Below, piece after piece: positions 55,882-64,000 of a stretch of 64,000 bases of DNA; position 1 is the first letter of the stretch; every line of letters begins with the position of its first letter. Location of the stretch: the NCBI RefSeq assembly GCF_038003525.1, contig NZ_JBBOPI010000001.1:2471001-2535000 (forward strand). Reading direction: 5' to 3'. This DNA comes from Solibacillus sp. FSL H8-0538. Its GTDB lineage: Bacteria; Bacillota; Bacilli; Bacillales_A; Planococcaceae. A program made the position numbers and the translations under genes. The notes below the pieces were generated by a model, which searched no databases, was not told the DNA's origin, and saw nothing but the letters and a program-made list of their open reading frames with translations.

Positions 55882-58200
55882 TTAAAAACCTCCATCTAGC
55901 GCTAAAGCAAGCACTTCCTCCGCTTGAGACACTAGTTTAAATGTGAGTTGCTCACGAATTGTCTCTGGAATATCATCAATGTCACGTTCATTATCTTTCG
56001 GTAAAATAATTGTCGTTAATCCCGCACGGTGCGCACTTAGTGATTTTTCTTTCAGTCCACCGATTGGTAAAACGCGACCGCGTAAAGTAATTTCACCTGT
56101 CATGCCTACTTCACGTTTAATTGCTTTACCTGTAATTGCTGAAACGATCGCTGTAGCCATAGTAATCCCCGCAGAAGGACCGTCTTTTGGTACAGCACCT
56201 TCAGGAACGTGAATATGAAGATCATGCTGGTCGAAATAACTAGCATCCACCCCTAATTTATGTGTAAGTGAACGCACATACGACAGCGCTGTTTGAGCAG
56301 ATTCCTTCATGACATCGCCAAGCTTCCCTGTAAGTTGAAGTTTCCCTTTTCCTGGTGTTAATGAAACTTCAATTTGTAGCGTATCGCCACCGACTGTTGT
56401 ATAGGCAAGACCGGTTGCAACGCCTACTTGGTTTTCTGTTTCAGCTTGACCGTAACGGAAGCGATGCTTACCAAGCATTTCCTGTAGCACCTTAGAACTT
56501 ACTGTTACTTTCTTTTTCTCACCTGAAACAATTATTTTTGCAGCTTTACGACAAACCGTTGCTACTTGACGTTCTAACCCACGAACGCCAGCCTCACGTG
56601 TATAATAACGAATTAAATCTGTAATCGCTTCGTCCTTTATTACGATGTGTGCTTTTTTCAAGCCGTGCTCTTTCGTTTGCTTAGGAATAAGGTGATTTTT
56701 CGTAATCATTGTTTTCTCTAATTCCGTGTATCCCGCAATTGAAATCACTTCCATACGGTCAAGTAATGGCCCTGGAATTGTGCTTAAATCGTTTGCAGTT
56801 GCAATAAATAATACGTCAGATAAATTGTACGACTCTTCAATATAATGATCACTAAATGTACCATTTTGTTCCGGATCTAGCACTTCGAGCATAGCTGCAG
56901 AAGGGTCCCCACGGAAATCATTCGACATTTTATCGATTTCATCAAGTAAAAATACAGGATTGATCGTACCCGCTTTTTTCATCCCTTGAATAATTCGACC
57001 TGGCATTGCCCCAACATACGTACGGCGATGACCACGAATTTCTGACTCGTCACGAACTCCACCAAGCGAAATACGCACGAATTTGCGATCCAAGCTTTCC
57101 GCAATTGAGCGTGCCAAACTTGTTTTACCAACACCTGGAGGACCCACAAGGCAAAGAATAGGCCCGCGTAATGAATTCATTAATTGACGCACAGAAAGAT
57201 ATTCTAACACGCGCTCCTTCACTTTTTCCAGTCCATCATGATCACGGTCTAAAATTTCTCCAGCAACGGCAATATCAATTCGATCGGTCGTCTTCTTACT
57301 CCAAGGTAGAGATGCAAGCCATTCTACATAATTGCGAATAACGCCACTTTCAGCACTAGCAGCTGGTAATTTTTCGTAGCGGTCTAGTTCTTTCAAAGCA
57401 ACTTTACGAGTCGATTCAGGCATACCTGATGCTTCGATTTTTTTACGAAGATCTGCTACCTCACCTGTTTTTCCGTCGCGATCACCGAGCTCTGTTTGAA
57501 TGGCCTTCATTTGCTCGCGTAGGTAATATTCTTTTTGTGTACGTTCCATTGCTTGCTTTACTTTTGTGCTGATTTTCTTTTCTAAATTCAACACTTCCTG
57601 CTCATCATGCAAACGGATAATTAAATGGTCTAAACGCTTCTTCACATTAAATATCTCTAAAATTTCCTGCTTCTCTGCAACTTTAAAAGGCAAATGAGAT
57701 GAAATCACATCTGCTAAACGCCCTGGCTCTTCAATATCAAGGACCGATTCAATCGTTTCTGTCGTAATTTTATTTGACGATTTAGCATACTTCTCAAAAT
57801 ACGTTAATACAGTACGCATGAGCGCCTCTGTTTCAGCATCCTTGAATGTTTCGTCTTCATGCACTTCAATGTCTACTACTGTAAAATCTTTGTCTTCACG
57901 GTAGTGTAGCATTTTTGCACGGTTGACACCCTCCACTAAAATGCGTAATGTTCCGTTCGGCAATTTTAGCATTTGTTTAACGTGGGCTAGCGTCCCTACT
58001 TTATATAAGTCCTGATTTTCTGGAGCTTCTACTCGCAAATCCTTTTGTGTTGCTAAAAAAATCGTATTATTACTCAACATCGCATGCTCTAGAGCAGCAA
58101 CAGAACGATCTCGTCCAACATCAATATGTAAGACCATTGAAGGGTAAACGAGTAAACCTCTTAAAGGTAATAATGGCATATTATCTTCATTTTTTTTCAC
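55882..58200 (-). CDS. lonA: ATP-dependent protease La
   Basis: The 772-residue LonA protease has an N-terminal substrate domain ([20 protein letters not shown]) and a coiled middle. The AAA+ module carries [15 protein letters not shown] near residue 350. The serine-lysine catalytic pair is in [16 protein letters not shown] (Ser near 672) and [14 protein letters not shown] (Lys near 715). I use GTG 58200 because GGAGGTG is 9 bp upstream and overlaps the alternative GTG 58212. Unlike B. subtilis, no lonB lies between lonA and clpX. Confidence 0.96.
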   Translation of the reverse strand: MKKNEDNMPLLPLRGLLVYPSMVLHIDVGRDRSVAALEHAMLSNNTIFLATQKDLRVEAPENQDLYKVGTLAHVKQMLKLPNGTLRILVEGVNRAKMLHYREDKDFTVVDIEVHEDETFKDAETEALMRTVLTYFEKYAKSSNKITTETIESVLDIEEPGRLADVISSHLPFKVAEKQEILEIFNVKKRLDHLIIRLHDEQEVLNLEKKISTKVKQAMERTQKEYYLREQMKAIQTELGDRDGKTGEVADLRKKIEASGMPESTRKVALKELDRYEKLPAASAESGVIRNYVEWLASLPWSKKTTDRIDIAVAGEILDRDHDGLEKVKERVLEYLSVRQLMNSLRGPILCLVGPPGVGKTSLARSIAESLDRKFVRISLGGVRDESEIRGHRRTYVGAMPGRIIQGMKKAGTINPVFLLDEIDKMSNDFRGDPSAAMLEVLDPEQNGTFSDHYIEESYNLSDVLFIATANDLSTIPGPLLDRMEVISIAGYTELEKTMITKNHLIPKQTKEHGLKKAHIVIKDEAITDLIRYYTREAGVRGLERQVATVCRKAAKIIVSGEKKKVTVSSKVLQEMLGKHRFRYGQAETENQVGVATGLAYTTVGGDTLQIEVSLTPGKGKLQLTGKLGDVMKESAQTALSYVRSLTHKLGVDASYFDQHDLHIHVPEGAVPKDGPSAGITMATAIVSAITGKAIKREVGMTGEITLRGRVLPIGGLKEKSLSAHRAGLTTIILPKDNERDIDDIPETIREQLTFKLVSQAEEVLALALDGGF

Positions 58201-58230
58201 GCGGGTATTCACCTCCGTCCAAGTCTCTTT

Positions 58231-58260
58231 ATAACAACCCGCATCTTTAGTATGTGTAAA
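58231..58260 (-). promoter_or_regulatory. Putative sigma-A promoter of lonA
   Basis: TTTACA (58255-58260), an 18-bp spacer and TGTTAT (58231-58236) lie about 30 bp before the start on the minus strand. No CtsR-like tandem heptad or CIRCE inverted repeat is visible. Confidence 0.5.
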
Positions 58261-58309
58261 AATAAATAGATTATTTGAAACAGCAAGATATGTATCATTT
58301 TACTTGTAA

Positions 58310-58350
58310 GAAAAAGCTGACTTTCGACTTGTACAAGTCTAAGTCAGCTA
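58310..58350 (-). terminator. Intrinsic terminator after clpX
   Basis: AGCTGACTT pairs with AAGTCAGCT around an internal GACTTGTACAAGTC palindrome. It is followed by TTTTTCTTA on the minus strand. Confidence 0.88.
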
Positions 58351-58381
58351 AGTTTAACATGTTACTCATCTAAAAATGTGA

Positions 58382-59650
58382 TTATGCTGATGTTTTTTCA
58401 TTGTCTTTGTTGTATTCTGTACCATCTTCTAGCAATAATTTTGGATTTGCTTTCTCCGTAATTGTCGCTGCTGTAATGACACATTTTTTAATATCCTCAC
58501 GAGACGGTAGTTCAAACATTACATCTAGCATTGTTGATTCAATAATTGAACGTAAGCCACGTGCACCTGTTTTACGTTCGATTGCAAGCTTCGCAATTTC
58601 TACAAGTGCTGCATCTTCAAATTCAAGCTCTACATTATCTAGCTCAAGCATTTTTTGATATTGCTTGGCTAATGCATTTTTAGGCTCAGTTAATATTTGC
58701 ACTAATGCATCTACATTTAACTGTTCTAATGTCGCAAGTATTGGTAAACGTCCGATAAATTCAGGAATTAGACCGAATTTCAGTAGGTCTTCCGGAATTA
58801 ACTGAGACATTAACGTGCCTTCTTCTGCTTCTACTTTGTTTGGATTTGAACCAAAACCAATTACTTTTTCGCCTTGACGACGTTTAATAATTGATTCGAT
58901 ACCATCAAACGCACCACCCACGATAAATAAGATGTTTGATGTGTCGATTTGTAAAAATTCTTGGTGTGGGTGCTTACGTCCGCCTTGTGGAGGAACGCTC
59001 GCCACTGTACCTTCAAGAATTTTAAGTAATGCTTGTTGGACACCTTCACCTGATACATCACGTGTAATTGAAGGATTCTCTGATTTACGAGCGACTTTAT
59101 CGATCTCGTCAATATAAATAATTCCTTTTTCTGCACGTTCAATATCGTAATCTGCCGCTTGAATTAATTTCAGTAGAATGTTTTCAACATCCTCCCCTAC
59201 ATAACCCGCTTCTGTTAAAGAAGTTGCGTCCGCGATTGCGAATGGTACGTTTAAAATACGTGCTAACGTTTGTGCTAATAATGTTTTACCACTACCAGTT
59301 GGTCCGATTAACACAATATTTGATTTTGATAATTCTACATCATCGATTTTTGAGTTTGAATTAATTCGTTTATAGTGATTGTACACAGCAACGGCTAATG
59401 CTTTCTTAGCACGTTCTTGTCCAATTACATATTCACCTAAAATCCCTAAAATTTCCTTCGGCTTCGGAATATCTTTGAACTCGATTTCCTCTTCAATGCC
59501 TAGCTCTTCTACAACGATTTCCGAGCATAACTCGATACATTCGTCACAAATATATACGCCTGGTCCAGCAACCAGTTTACGAACTTGTTCTTGTGGCTTT
59601 CCACAGAAAGAGCATTTTAAATTGCCTTTTTCATCATTAAATTTAAACAA
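58382..59650 (-). CDS. clpX: ATP-dependent Clp protease ATP-binding subunit ClpX
   Basis: The 422-residue unfoldase feeds ClpP. N-terminal zinc domain [15 protein letters not shown] with CDECIELC is at about residues 13-40. Walker [16 protein letters not shown] is near 118 and Walker [14 protein letters not shown] near 180. The IGF-type ClpP loop appears as GFGSN near 268. TTG start behind GGGGTGAAACAAA. It lies between tig and lonA as in most Firmicutes. Confidence 0.97.
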   Translation of the reverse strand: MFKFNDEKGNLKCSFCGKPQEQVRKLVAGPGVYICDECIELCSEIVVEELGIEEEIEFKDIPKPKEILGILGEYVIGQERAKKALAVAVYNHYKRINSNSKIDDVELSKSNIVLIGPTGSGKTLLAQTLARILNVPFAIADATSLTEAGYVGEDVENILLKLIQAADYDIERAEKGIIYIDEIDKVARKSENPSITRDVSGEGVQQALLKILEGTVASVPPQGGRKHPHQEFLQIDTSNILFIVGGAFDGIESIIKRRQGEKVIGFGSNPNKVEAEEGTLMSQLIPEDLLKFGLIPEFIGRLPILATLEQLNVDALVQILTEPKNALAKQYQKMLELDNVELEFEDAALVEIAKLAIERKTGARGLRSIIESTMLDVMFELPSREDIKKCVITAATITEKANPKLLLEDGTEYNKDNEKTSA

Positions 59651-59676
59651 TTTGTTTCACCCCTATTCAAGCAACA

Positions 59677-59705
59677 ATCTTACAAGATTATTCAATGTTT
59701 ATCAA
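59677..59705 (-). promoter_or_regulatory. Putative sigma-A promoter of clpX
   Basis: TTGATA (59700-59705), a 17-bp spacer and TAAGAT (59677-59682) lie about 27 bp before the start on the minus strand. Confidence 0.6.
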
Positions 59706-59780
59706 ATAAATTGATTGAAGGATGTTGCTTTATATTGTTTGAGACCTATTATGTATAACTTTAAACTTTAGTAAATGTGA

Positions 59781-59816
59781 TAAAACAAGGCACGGTTTAT
59801 ACCCGTACCTTGTTTC
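59781..59816 (-). terminator. Intrinsic terminator after tig
   Basis: AAACAAGGTACGG pairs with CCGTGCCTTGTTT (one G-T type mismatch) around a 7-nt loop. The minus-strand run after it is TTTATCAC, short but adjacent. Confidence 0.78.
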
Positions 59817-59853
59817 CAATAAACTTAACAATTGTTGCGTTCAGTATTCAATA

Positions 59854-61143
59854 TTACTCAGAGATTTTAGCATTTTCAACTAAAAGCTCTACTGTTTTTT
59901 GAGTACGGATATCGTTCTCAAGAACAGCAGTACCGCCTAAAGCAGTAAGGATTTGCTCGTTTGTCATACCGAATTGAGCAGCCATTTTTTCAAGCTCTAC
60001 GTTAATATCAGCTTCAGTTACTTCGATTGCTTCAGCTTTAGAAATTGCTTCTAAAGTTAAAGAAACGCGTACGCGGTTTTCAGCGTCAGCAGCCATTTGC
60101 TCACGTAAAGCAGCTTCGTCTTGACCAGAGAACTGGAAGTATAACTCAAGGTTCATACCTTGCATTTGTAAGCGTTGACCGAATTCTTGAACCATACGAT
60201 CTACTTCTGTTTTAATCATTGCAGCTGGAATTTCCATTTCAGCATTTTCAGCAGCTTTTTCTACTAATTCATCGCGTAAAGTACCTTCTGATTCAGCTTC
60301 TTTTTGTGCTGCAGTTTGTTCTTTAATTTTTGCGCGTAAAGCTACTAATCCTTCTACTTCTGGATCGATTTCTTTAGCGAACTCGTCGTTTAATTCAGGA
60401 AGAACTTTTGTTTTAACTTCTTTCACTGTTACTTTGAAAGTAGCTTCTTTACCAGCTAATTCAGCAGCATGGTACTCTTCAGGGAAAGTAACAACTACGT
60501 CTTTTGCTTCGCCAGCTTTAACGCCAACTAATTGCTCTTCAAAGCCTGGGATGAATGAACCAGAACCGATTTCTAGTGCGTAATCTTCACCTTTACCACC
60601 TTCGAATGCTTCTTCACCTACGAAACCTTCGAAATCGATTGTAGCAGTGTCGCCAAGGACGATTGCTTCTTCTTCTTTAAGTTCTAATTCAGCTTTTTTA
60701 GCTAATTGTTCTTGGATTTGAGCTTCAACTTCTTCATCCGTTACAGCAGTTGGTAGTTTTGTAACTTCTAAGCCTTTGTAATCACCAAGTTTTGGTTCAG
60801 GTTTCACTGTTACTGTTGCAGTGTACGTGAAGTCTGTACCTTTTGCGAAGTTTTCAGTACCTTCGATTTCTGGGTAATCAACTGGATCAATACCAGCTTC
60901 ATCTAATGCTGTTGGGTATGTTGTATTGATTACGATTTCTAAAGCATCTTGGTATAGCGCTTCTGCACCGTACATTTTTTCGAACATCGGACGAGGCATT
61001 TTCCCTTTACGGAAACCAGGTACGTTAATTTGTTTTACAACCTTTTTGAAAGCTTGATCTAAAGCTTTATCTACTTCTGTTGCAGGTACGTCGATTGTTA
61101 ATAAACCTTGGTTACCTTCTTGTTTTTCCCATTTTACTGACAT
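59854..61143 (-). CDS. tig: Trigger factor
   Basis: The 429-residue ribosome-bound chaperone has the ribosome-binding signature [17 protein letters not shown] near residues 42-58. A PPIase-like domain (about 160-245, [13 protein letters not shown]) and the helical C-terminal arms follow. It folds nascent proteins at the exit tunnel. Length matches family. Own promoter and terminator are visible. Confidence 0.97.
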   Translation of the reverse strand: MSVKWEKQEGNQGLLTIDVPATEVDKALDQAFKKVVKQINVPGFRKGKMPRPMFEKMYGAEALYQDALEIVINTTYPTALDEAGIDPVDYPEIEGTENFAKGTDFTYTATVTVKPEPKLGDYKGLEVTKLPTAVTDEEVEAQIQEQLAKKAELELKEEEAIVLGDTATIDFEGFVGEEAFEGGKGEDYALEIGSGSFIPGFEEQLVGVKAGEAKDVVVTFPEEYHAAELAGKEATFKVTVKEVKTKVLPELNDEFAKEIDPEVEGLVALRAKIKEQTAAQKEAESEGTLRDELVEKAAENAEMEIPAAMIKTEVDRMVQEFGQRLQMQGMNLELYFQFSGQDEAALREQMAADAENRVRVSLTLEAISKAEAIEVTEADINVELEKMAAQFGMTNEQILTALGGTAVLENDIRTQKTVELLVENAKISE

Positions 61144-61215
61144 TTATATTACCTCCAAAGTTAGTTTACGTTTGTTAGACAAACCTGTCATTTATACGAT
61201 TTTGACAACCATTTT

Positions 61216-61243
61216 AGTATATCATAGATGAGCAATGTTTCAA
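61216..61243 (-). promoter_or_regulatory. Sigma-A promoter of tig
   Basis: TTGAAA (61238-61243), a 16-bp spacer and TATACT (61216-61221) on the minus strand lie about 70 bp before tig. Confidence 0.7.
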
Positions 61244-61249
61244 CTTTTT

Positions 61250-62245
61250 TCACATATGTTGTAATTCCGTTAGTTTTTCCAACAATTGTATAAATTCAAT
61301 AATATCATAATCCATTTCTTGAATTTTTCCAAACATTGACCGCACAAAATCTACATAGCTCCTTGCTACATCCTCCGTATCAAAGTCTAACCATTCAAAA
61401 GGATAAGTGACAATCGCATGTTTTGCAATTAAATATTGCACCATTTCAAGTGTGGATGGCTCCTGCTCTAATTCTTCTATAATAAGTGCCGAAATCTCCT
61501 CGAACTGTGGCATTTGAGTTGGCAGCTGAAGCTGGGCCGGATTCACCGTCTGCACACGACCAAATTTCCCCATTGTAATTTCCATTGTAACTTCCTGCTC
61601 TACTAATAAAATGAGCACTACACTTTGGATAAATGGATGTGCATCCGGTAGTTCCACAATCGACTTCAGCTCCTGGGCAATCGGACGAATATTAGTCATC
61701 GTCAATTCATGAACAATCATCAACTGTTGCTCTGGAGATTTCTCTAAAAATAACGCAAGCTCAAAGACAGGCTCATCCACTTCTCGGATATTATCTAACC
61801 CGGCTTGCAAACTTTTATTTTCAGCAATTTCGGCATTTAAATTTTTTATTCGCTCAAACTTCTCGATTTGGTCATCCGGAATTTCGCCCTCGTCTATTAA
61901 GGACTCAATAATTTTTTCCACCTGTTTAAATTGGCGGAGTTGCATGCACACCGTCAAATATAATTCCATCGCTTCAAAATACATCGTCGGACCTAAGGCA
62001 AGTAAATCTTCACAAACTTCCTTTGCCTTTTGAAAGGATTTTGCTTCATATAGAGAATAAGCATATACACTCAATGACATCTCATCACCACTTATATATT
62101 GAAAAGCTTCTTCAAATAATTTATTCGCTTCATCAAATTGATAATTTTCCGCCAACTTATGCGCCTCACCGAGTAGACGCTCCGTCGTGCCAGGAAACAA
62201 CACAATATTTTCATGTTTTGTTAAATTCATTTTCTTCTTTTTCAT
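61250..62245 (-). CDS. TPR-repeat protein (YsoA position)
   Basis: The 331-residue soluble protein has tetratricopeptide-type helices in its first ~125 residues (LGEAHKLAENYQFDEANKLF, SVYAYSLYEAKSFQKAKEVC and YFEAMELYLTVCMQLRQFKQ). An alpha-helical remainder follows. B. subtilis ysoA, a TPR protein, sits in the same place next to tig. No enzyme motif is visible. I start at ATG 62245, where GGAG is 8 bp upstream, rather than 62263. Confidence 0.75.
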   Translation of the reverse strand: MKKKKMNLTKHENIVLFPGTTERLLGEAHKLAENYQFDEANKLFEEAFQYISGDEMSLSVYAYSLYEAKSFQKAKEVCEDLLALGPTMYFEAMELYLTVCMQLRQFKQVEKIIESLIDEGEIPDDQIEKFERIKNLNAEIAENKSLQAGLDNIREVDEPVFELALFLEKSPEQQLMIVHELTMTNIRPIAQELKSIVELPDAHPFIQSVVLILLVEQEVTMEITMGKFGRVQTVNPAQLQLPTQMPQFEEISALIIEELEQEPSTLEMVQYLIAKHAIVTYPFEWLDFDTEDVARSYVDFVRSMFGKIQEMDYDIIEFIQLLEKLTELQHM

Positions 62246-62344
62246 GTTACTCACTCCATACAAGATAGATAAACGACCGATTCGCTCTCCATCAATTTTT
62301 CCTTTTTAACATATCAAGGCATATTCCAACAACAATAATAAGAA

Positions 62345-62467
62345 AAGCGCATTCGCGCCCGTTTGCACGCGACAGATGCTTGCGAGCCCGAAGCGAAAGT
62401 AAACGCTCCACCACTTTCGCCCGAGGGATCGAAGCGACCTCGAGCGTGCGGCGCGAATGCCTAGACA
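62345..62467 (+). repeat. Type 2 structured repeat, copy iii (sequence-divergent, structure kept)
   Basis: Arms GCATTCGCGCC (62349-62359) and GGCGCGAATGC (62450-62460) form 11 perfect pairs. GCACGC (62365-62370) and GCGTGC (62444-62449) form 6 more. The inner stem GCGAAAGT/ACTTTCGC (62393-62400 with 62413-62420) has 8 pairs. The shared blocks CGAGCCCGAAG, CGCCCGAGGGAT, GAAGCGACCTCGAG and GCCTAGAC are conserved. The paired arms differ in sequence from copy ii. Confidence 0.85.
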
Positions 62468-62472
62468 TTATC

Positions 62473-62573
62473 AAAAAGTTATACTTTCTTATCTCTTTAG
62501 ATAGGCCTATCTCCCCCCACATAGAGCGAGATTAGATGGTTAAGAACGTTATACTTTGTTAACCACAAAAAAA
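62473..62573 (+). repeat. Type 1 repeat copy g with an extra hairpin-B remnant
   Basis: AAAAAGTTATACTTTCTTATC (62473-62493, shown minus its last base as a hairpin-B half) is followed by a complete but condensed copy. TTTAGATAGG, ATCTC...GAGAT hairpin A, then hairpin B GGTTAAGAACGTTATACTTTGTTAACC with an A-run. The spacer between hairpins is deleted. The rest of the 62246-62723 gap holds only type 2 copy iii and an AT-rich promoter-like stretch. Confidence 0.65.
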
Positions 62574-62723
62574 TTTCTACTCAGTTATTTCGCTATTCAG
62601 AAAAAATGTATATAATGTTAACTAATTACATTTTATATTTTAAACATCCGTGCATTACTATTTTTATAGTTCCCCCACATTGGTCAATTAAATCATATAA
62701 ATGCAATTGGAGGAGAGAAAATC

Positions 62724-63182
62724 ATGGTTTCAGTCTCAGACAAAACATTACTTGAATTTAAATCTCGTTTTGAGCCACCTCTTCAACAGCTTCCTATAAA
62801 TGTTGTTAGTAGAAGTACTGCAATTACAAAAGAAGATGAATACCCCGTACAATTCGAATTTATAACGGACACGTATGTAGATTTTAAAAAGCATCAAGTT
62901 ACTACATACATTACAGAGATTCAAGGCACAATTCCAGGCTCCATTAAAATTAGTGGCTTTGAAATCATTCCCCAGCACTTACACATTAATTGTGAATATG
63001 AAATTTTAAGTATTACAAACAATGAATTACTTGCGCTCCTAAACGATGAAAATCCGATGCTCACTTATAGCGAGTGGCTGCTTGAAGCGATCGAAAATGA
63101 AATTCTTGTGTTAGAAGTAAAAGCGCAAAATAGTCAGCTCGTCGATTGGCCAGTTGGCATAAAGAATGCATATTTCTTATGA
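62724..63182 (+). CDS. Unknown 152-residue protein
   Basis: A plus-strand gene starting behind GGAGGAGAGAAAATC, a strong ribosome-binding site. The product is soluble and acidic, with an N-terminal segment (residues 1-30) followed by an apparent beta-rich domain (YPVQFEFITDTYVDFKKHQV then ITEIQGTIPGSIKISGFEI). A helical segment YSEWLLEAIENEILVLEV follows. No signal peptide, membrane helix or catalytic motif is seen. I do not recognise the family. It stands alone between repeat-bearing gaps. Confidence 0.65.
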   Translation: MVSVSDKTLLEFKSRFEPPLQQLPINVVSRSTAITKEDEYPVQFEFITDTYVDFKKHQVTTYITEIQGTIPGSIKISGFEIIPQHLHINCEYEILSITNNELLALLNDENPMLTYSEWLLEAIENEILVLEVKAQNSQLVDWPVGIKNAYFL

Positions 63183-63212
63183 TTGTCGCTCCATTAAAGC
63201 CGAGTTTTAATA

Positions 63213-63304
63213 CTTAGAAAGACATATCTCACCCCAAAACAGGCCCAGTTGTTCTCCTTTATGACGTGGATGAGAAAGTTATACTTTCTTATCCACCAAA
63301 AAAA
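63213..63304 (+). repeat. Type 1 palindromic repeat, copy h
   Basis: CTTAGAAAGACAT with a degraded hairpin A (ATCTCACC then GGCCCAGTT), the spacer CTCCTTTATGACGTGG and a nearly perfect hairpin B (GTGGATGAGAAAG with CTTTCTTATCCAC), then seven A. It lies between convergent stops of the unknown gene and the metallo-hydrolase gene. Confidence 0.75.
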
Positions 63305-63348
63305 GCCCCCCATACTGAGAGCTTCCAACTAATTCACATCGCTTAGCT

Positions 63349-63999
63349 TTATTGTAAGGAGTTCGCTTTCGCTTCGGCCTTATATTCAGTGCCTTTTACG
63401 CGATATGTTTTTCCATCTGTTGTCACAATAATCGTACCAGACTGTGCCGTTGTATAAATTTTGGAATGGACCGCTTTTAAATTACTTATAACCTTTGAAT
63501 GCGGGTAGCCATACTCATTGTCTTTCCCATAGCTTAAAACCGTAACGTTGGGTTTGACCTTTTGTAAAAAGGCTAGAGAATTACTTGTACTTGACCCATG
63601 TTGTCCGGCCTTCAGTACCGTCGCAGCCACATTATATTTAGCTGCAATGGCTTCTTCCACTTCCACACTAGCGTCACCCGTGAATAAAAACGACACATCG
63701 TTATATGTAACCTTCAGTACAATGGAGGCATCATTCGTACCATATGAATTTGGATTTACGTGGAGAACTTGTACATGTAAGGAAGAATCGAAATTTATTT
63801 TAGTTCCTACTTGAGCATTACTATAGCGTATTTTATTTTGAGCTACTTTATTTAATACTGCTTCATTTGTCGTTGTTAAATGCGCTTTCCCACTATTGAT
63901 AAAATGGTCCACTGGAAATTCGTCAAGTATTGTCAGGAATCCACCAATATGATTGGCATCAGGGTGACTTACAACGACCGTATCAATCCTTTTTATATG
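63349..63999 (-). CDS. ComEC-like metallo-beta-lactamase-fold protein, C-terminal part, cut by window edge
   Basis: The last 216 residues of a secreted or membrane-anchored metallo-hydrolase of the ComEC C-terminal type; the start is beyond base 64000. Visible motifs are VVVSHPDANHIGGF near the window edge (metal site), VSFLFTGDASVEVEEAI, VLKAGQHGSSTSNSLAFL and SYGKDNEYGYPHSKVI. The canonical HxHxDH becomes HxDxNH, so metal binding may differ. The C-terminus ends in a short repeat-like segment with Tyr and Lys. Confidence 0.8.
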   Translation of the reverse strand, partial: HIKRIDTVVVSHPDANHIGGFLTILDEFPVDHFINSGKAHLTTTNEAVLNKVAQNKIRYSNAQVGTKINFDSSLHVQVLHVNPNSYGTNDASIVLKVTYNDVSFLFTGDASVEVEEAIAAKYNVAATVLKAGQHGSSTSNSLAFLQKVKPNVTVLSYGKDNEYGYPHSKVISNLKAVHSKIYTTAQSGTIIVTTDGKTYRVKGTEYKAEAKANSLQ

Positions 64000-64000
64000 T

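Noticed and set aside
62292-62522. Minus-strand 76-codon frame over type 2 copy iii and type 1 copy g
   Set aside because: It reads through structured repeat DNA in arbitrary frame, so it is a by-product of GC-rich palindromes.

Overview
The window looks like the chromosome of a low-GC, endospore-forming Gram-positive bacterium. It carries spoVB, safA, spo0B, spoIVFA/FB, a spoVID-like gene and a probable spoIIB. Gene order closely follows the Bacillus subtilis block from relA to tig, with almost everything on the minus strand. SLH-type surface-layer proteins, frequent GTG/TTG starts and missing lonB, bofC and comC make me lean towards the Lysinibacillus/Solibacillus (Planococcaceae) group. 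That genus-level placement is inference from memory and no database was searched.

Layout. 1-15 kb: relA (cut by the window edge), apt, recJ, secDF, comN, spoVB (+), a YetF-like membrane protein, yajC, tgt, queA, ruvB, ruvA, a kinase-like gene and safA. These cover stringent response, purine salvage, DNA repair, protein export, queuosine tRNA modification and spore coat. 15-21.4 kb: nadR (+) and an oppABCDF oligopeptide importer. 22-29 kb: a DCC-family thiol protein, pheA, pheB, obgE, spo0B, rpmA, prp, rplU, spoIVFB, spoIVFA and minD. 29-37.5 kb: minC, mreD, mreC, mreB, radC, maf, a SPOR-domain protein in the spoIIB position, and two tandem folC genes. 37.8-48.4 kb: valS behind a T-box, a small membrane gene, a spoVID-like gene lacking LysM, and the heme operon hemA-X-C-D-B-L behind a PerR-type operator. 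48.5-54.8 kb: three exported proteins (VWA/SLH, SLH, unknown) inserted between hemA and the engB-lonA-clpX-tig block. 54.9-64 kb: a 57-residue YjfB-like gene, engB, lonA, clpX, tig, a TPR protein, an unknown 152-residue gene and the 3' part of a ComEC-like metallo-hydrolase gene.

The genes form coherent units. ruvAB-queA-tgt-yajC and secDF-recJ-apt-relA are housekeeping runs. rplU-prp-rpmA includes the protease that trims L27 next to its substrate. minCD and mreBCD set cell shape and division site. The hem genes run from glutamyl-tRNA to uroporphyrinogen III.

The most unusual content is intergenic. About eight copies of a roughly 90-bp two-hairpin repeat (type 1) all lie in the same orientation, and most abut the T-tract of a minus-strand terminator. 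Three copies of a larger repeat (type 2) keep its helices while the paired bases change together, and each is followed by a module resembling one hairpin of type 1. Other points worth checking are a 12-bp hairpin that buries the Shine-Dalgarno site of the spoVID-like gene, two near-identical GTG initiation regions before minD, and shortened SpoIVFA, SpoIVFB and SpoVID proteins.
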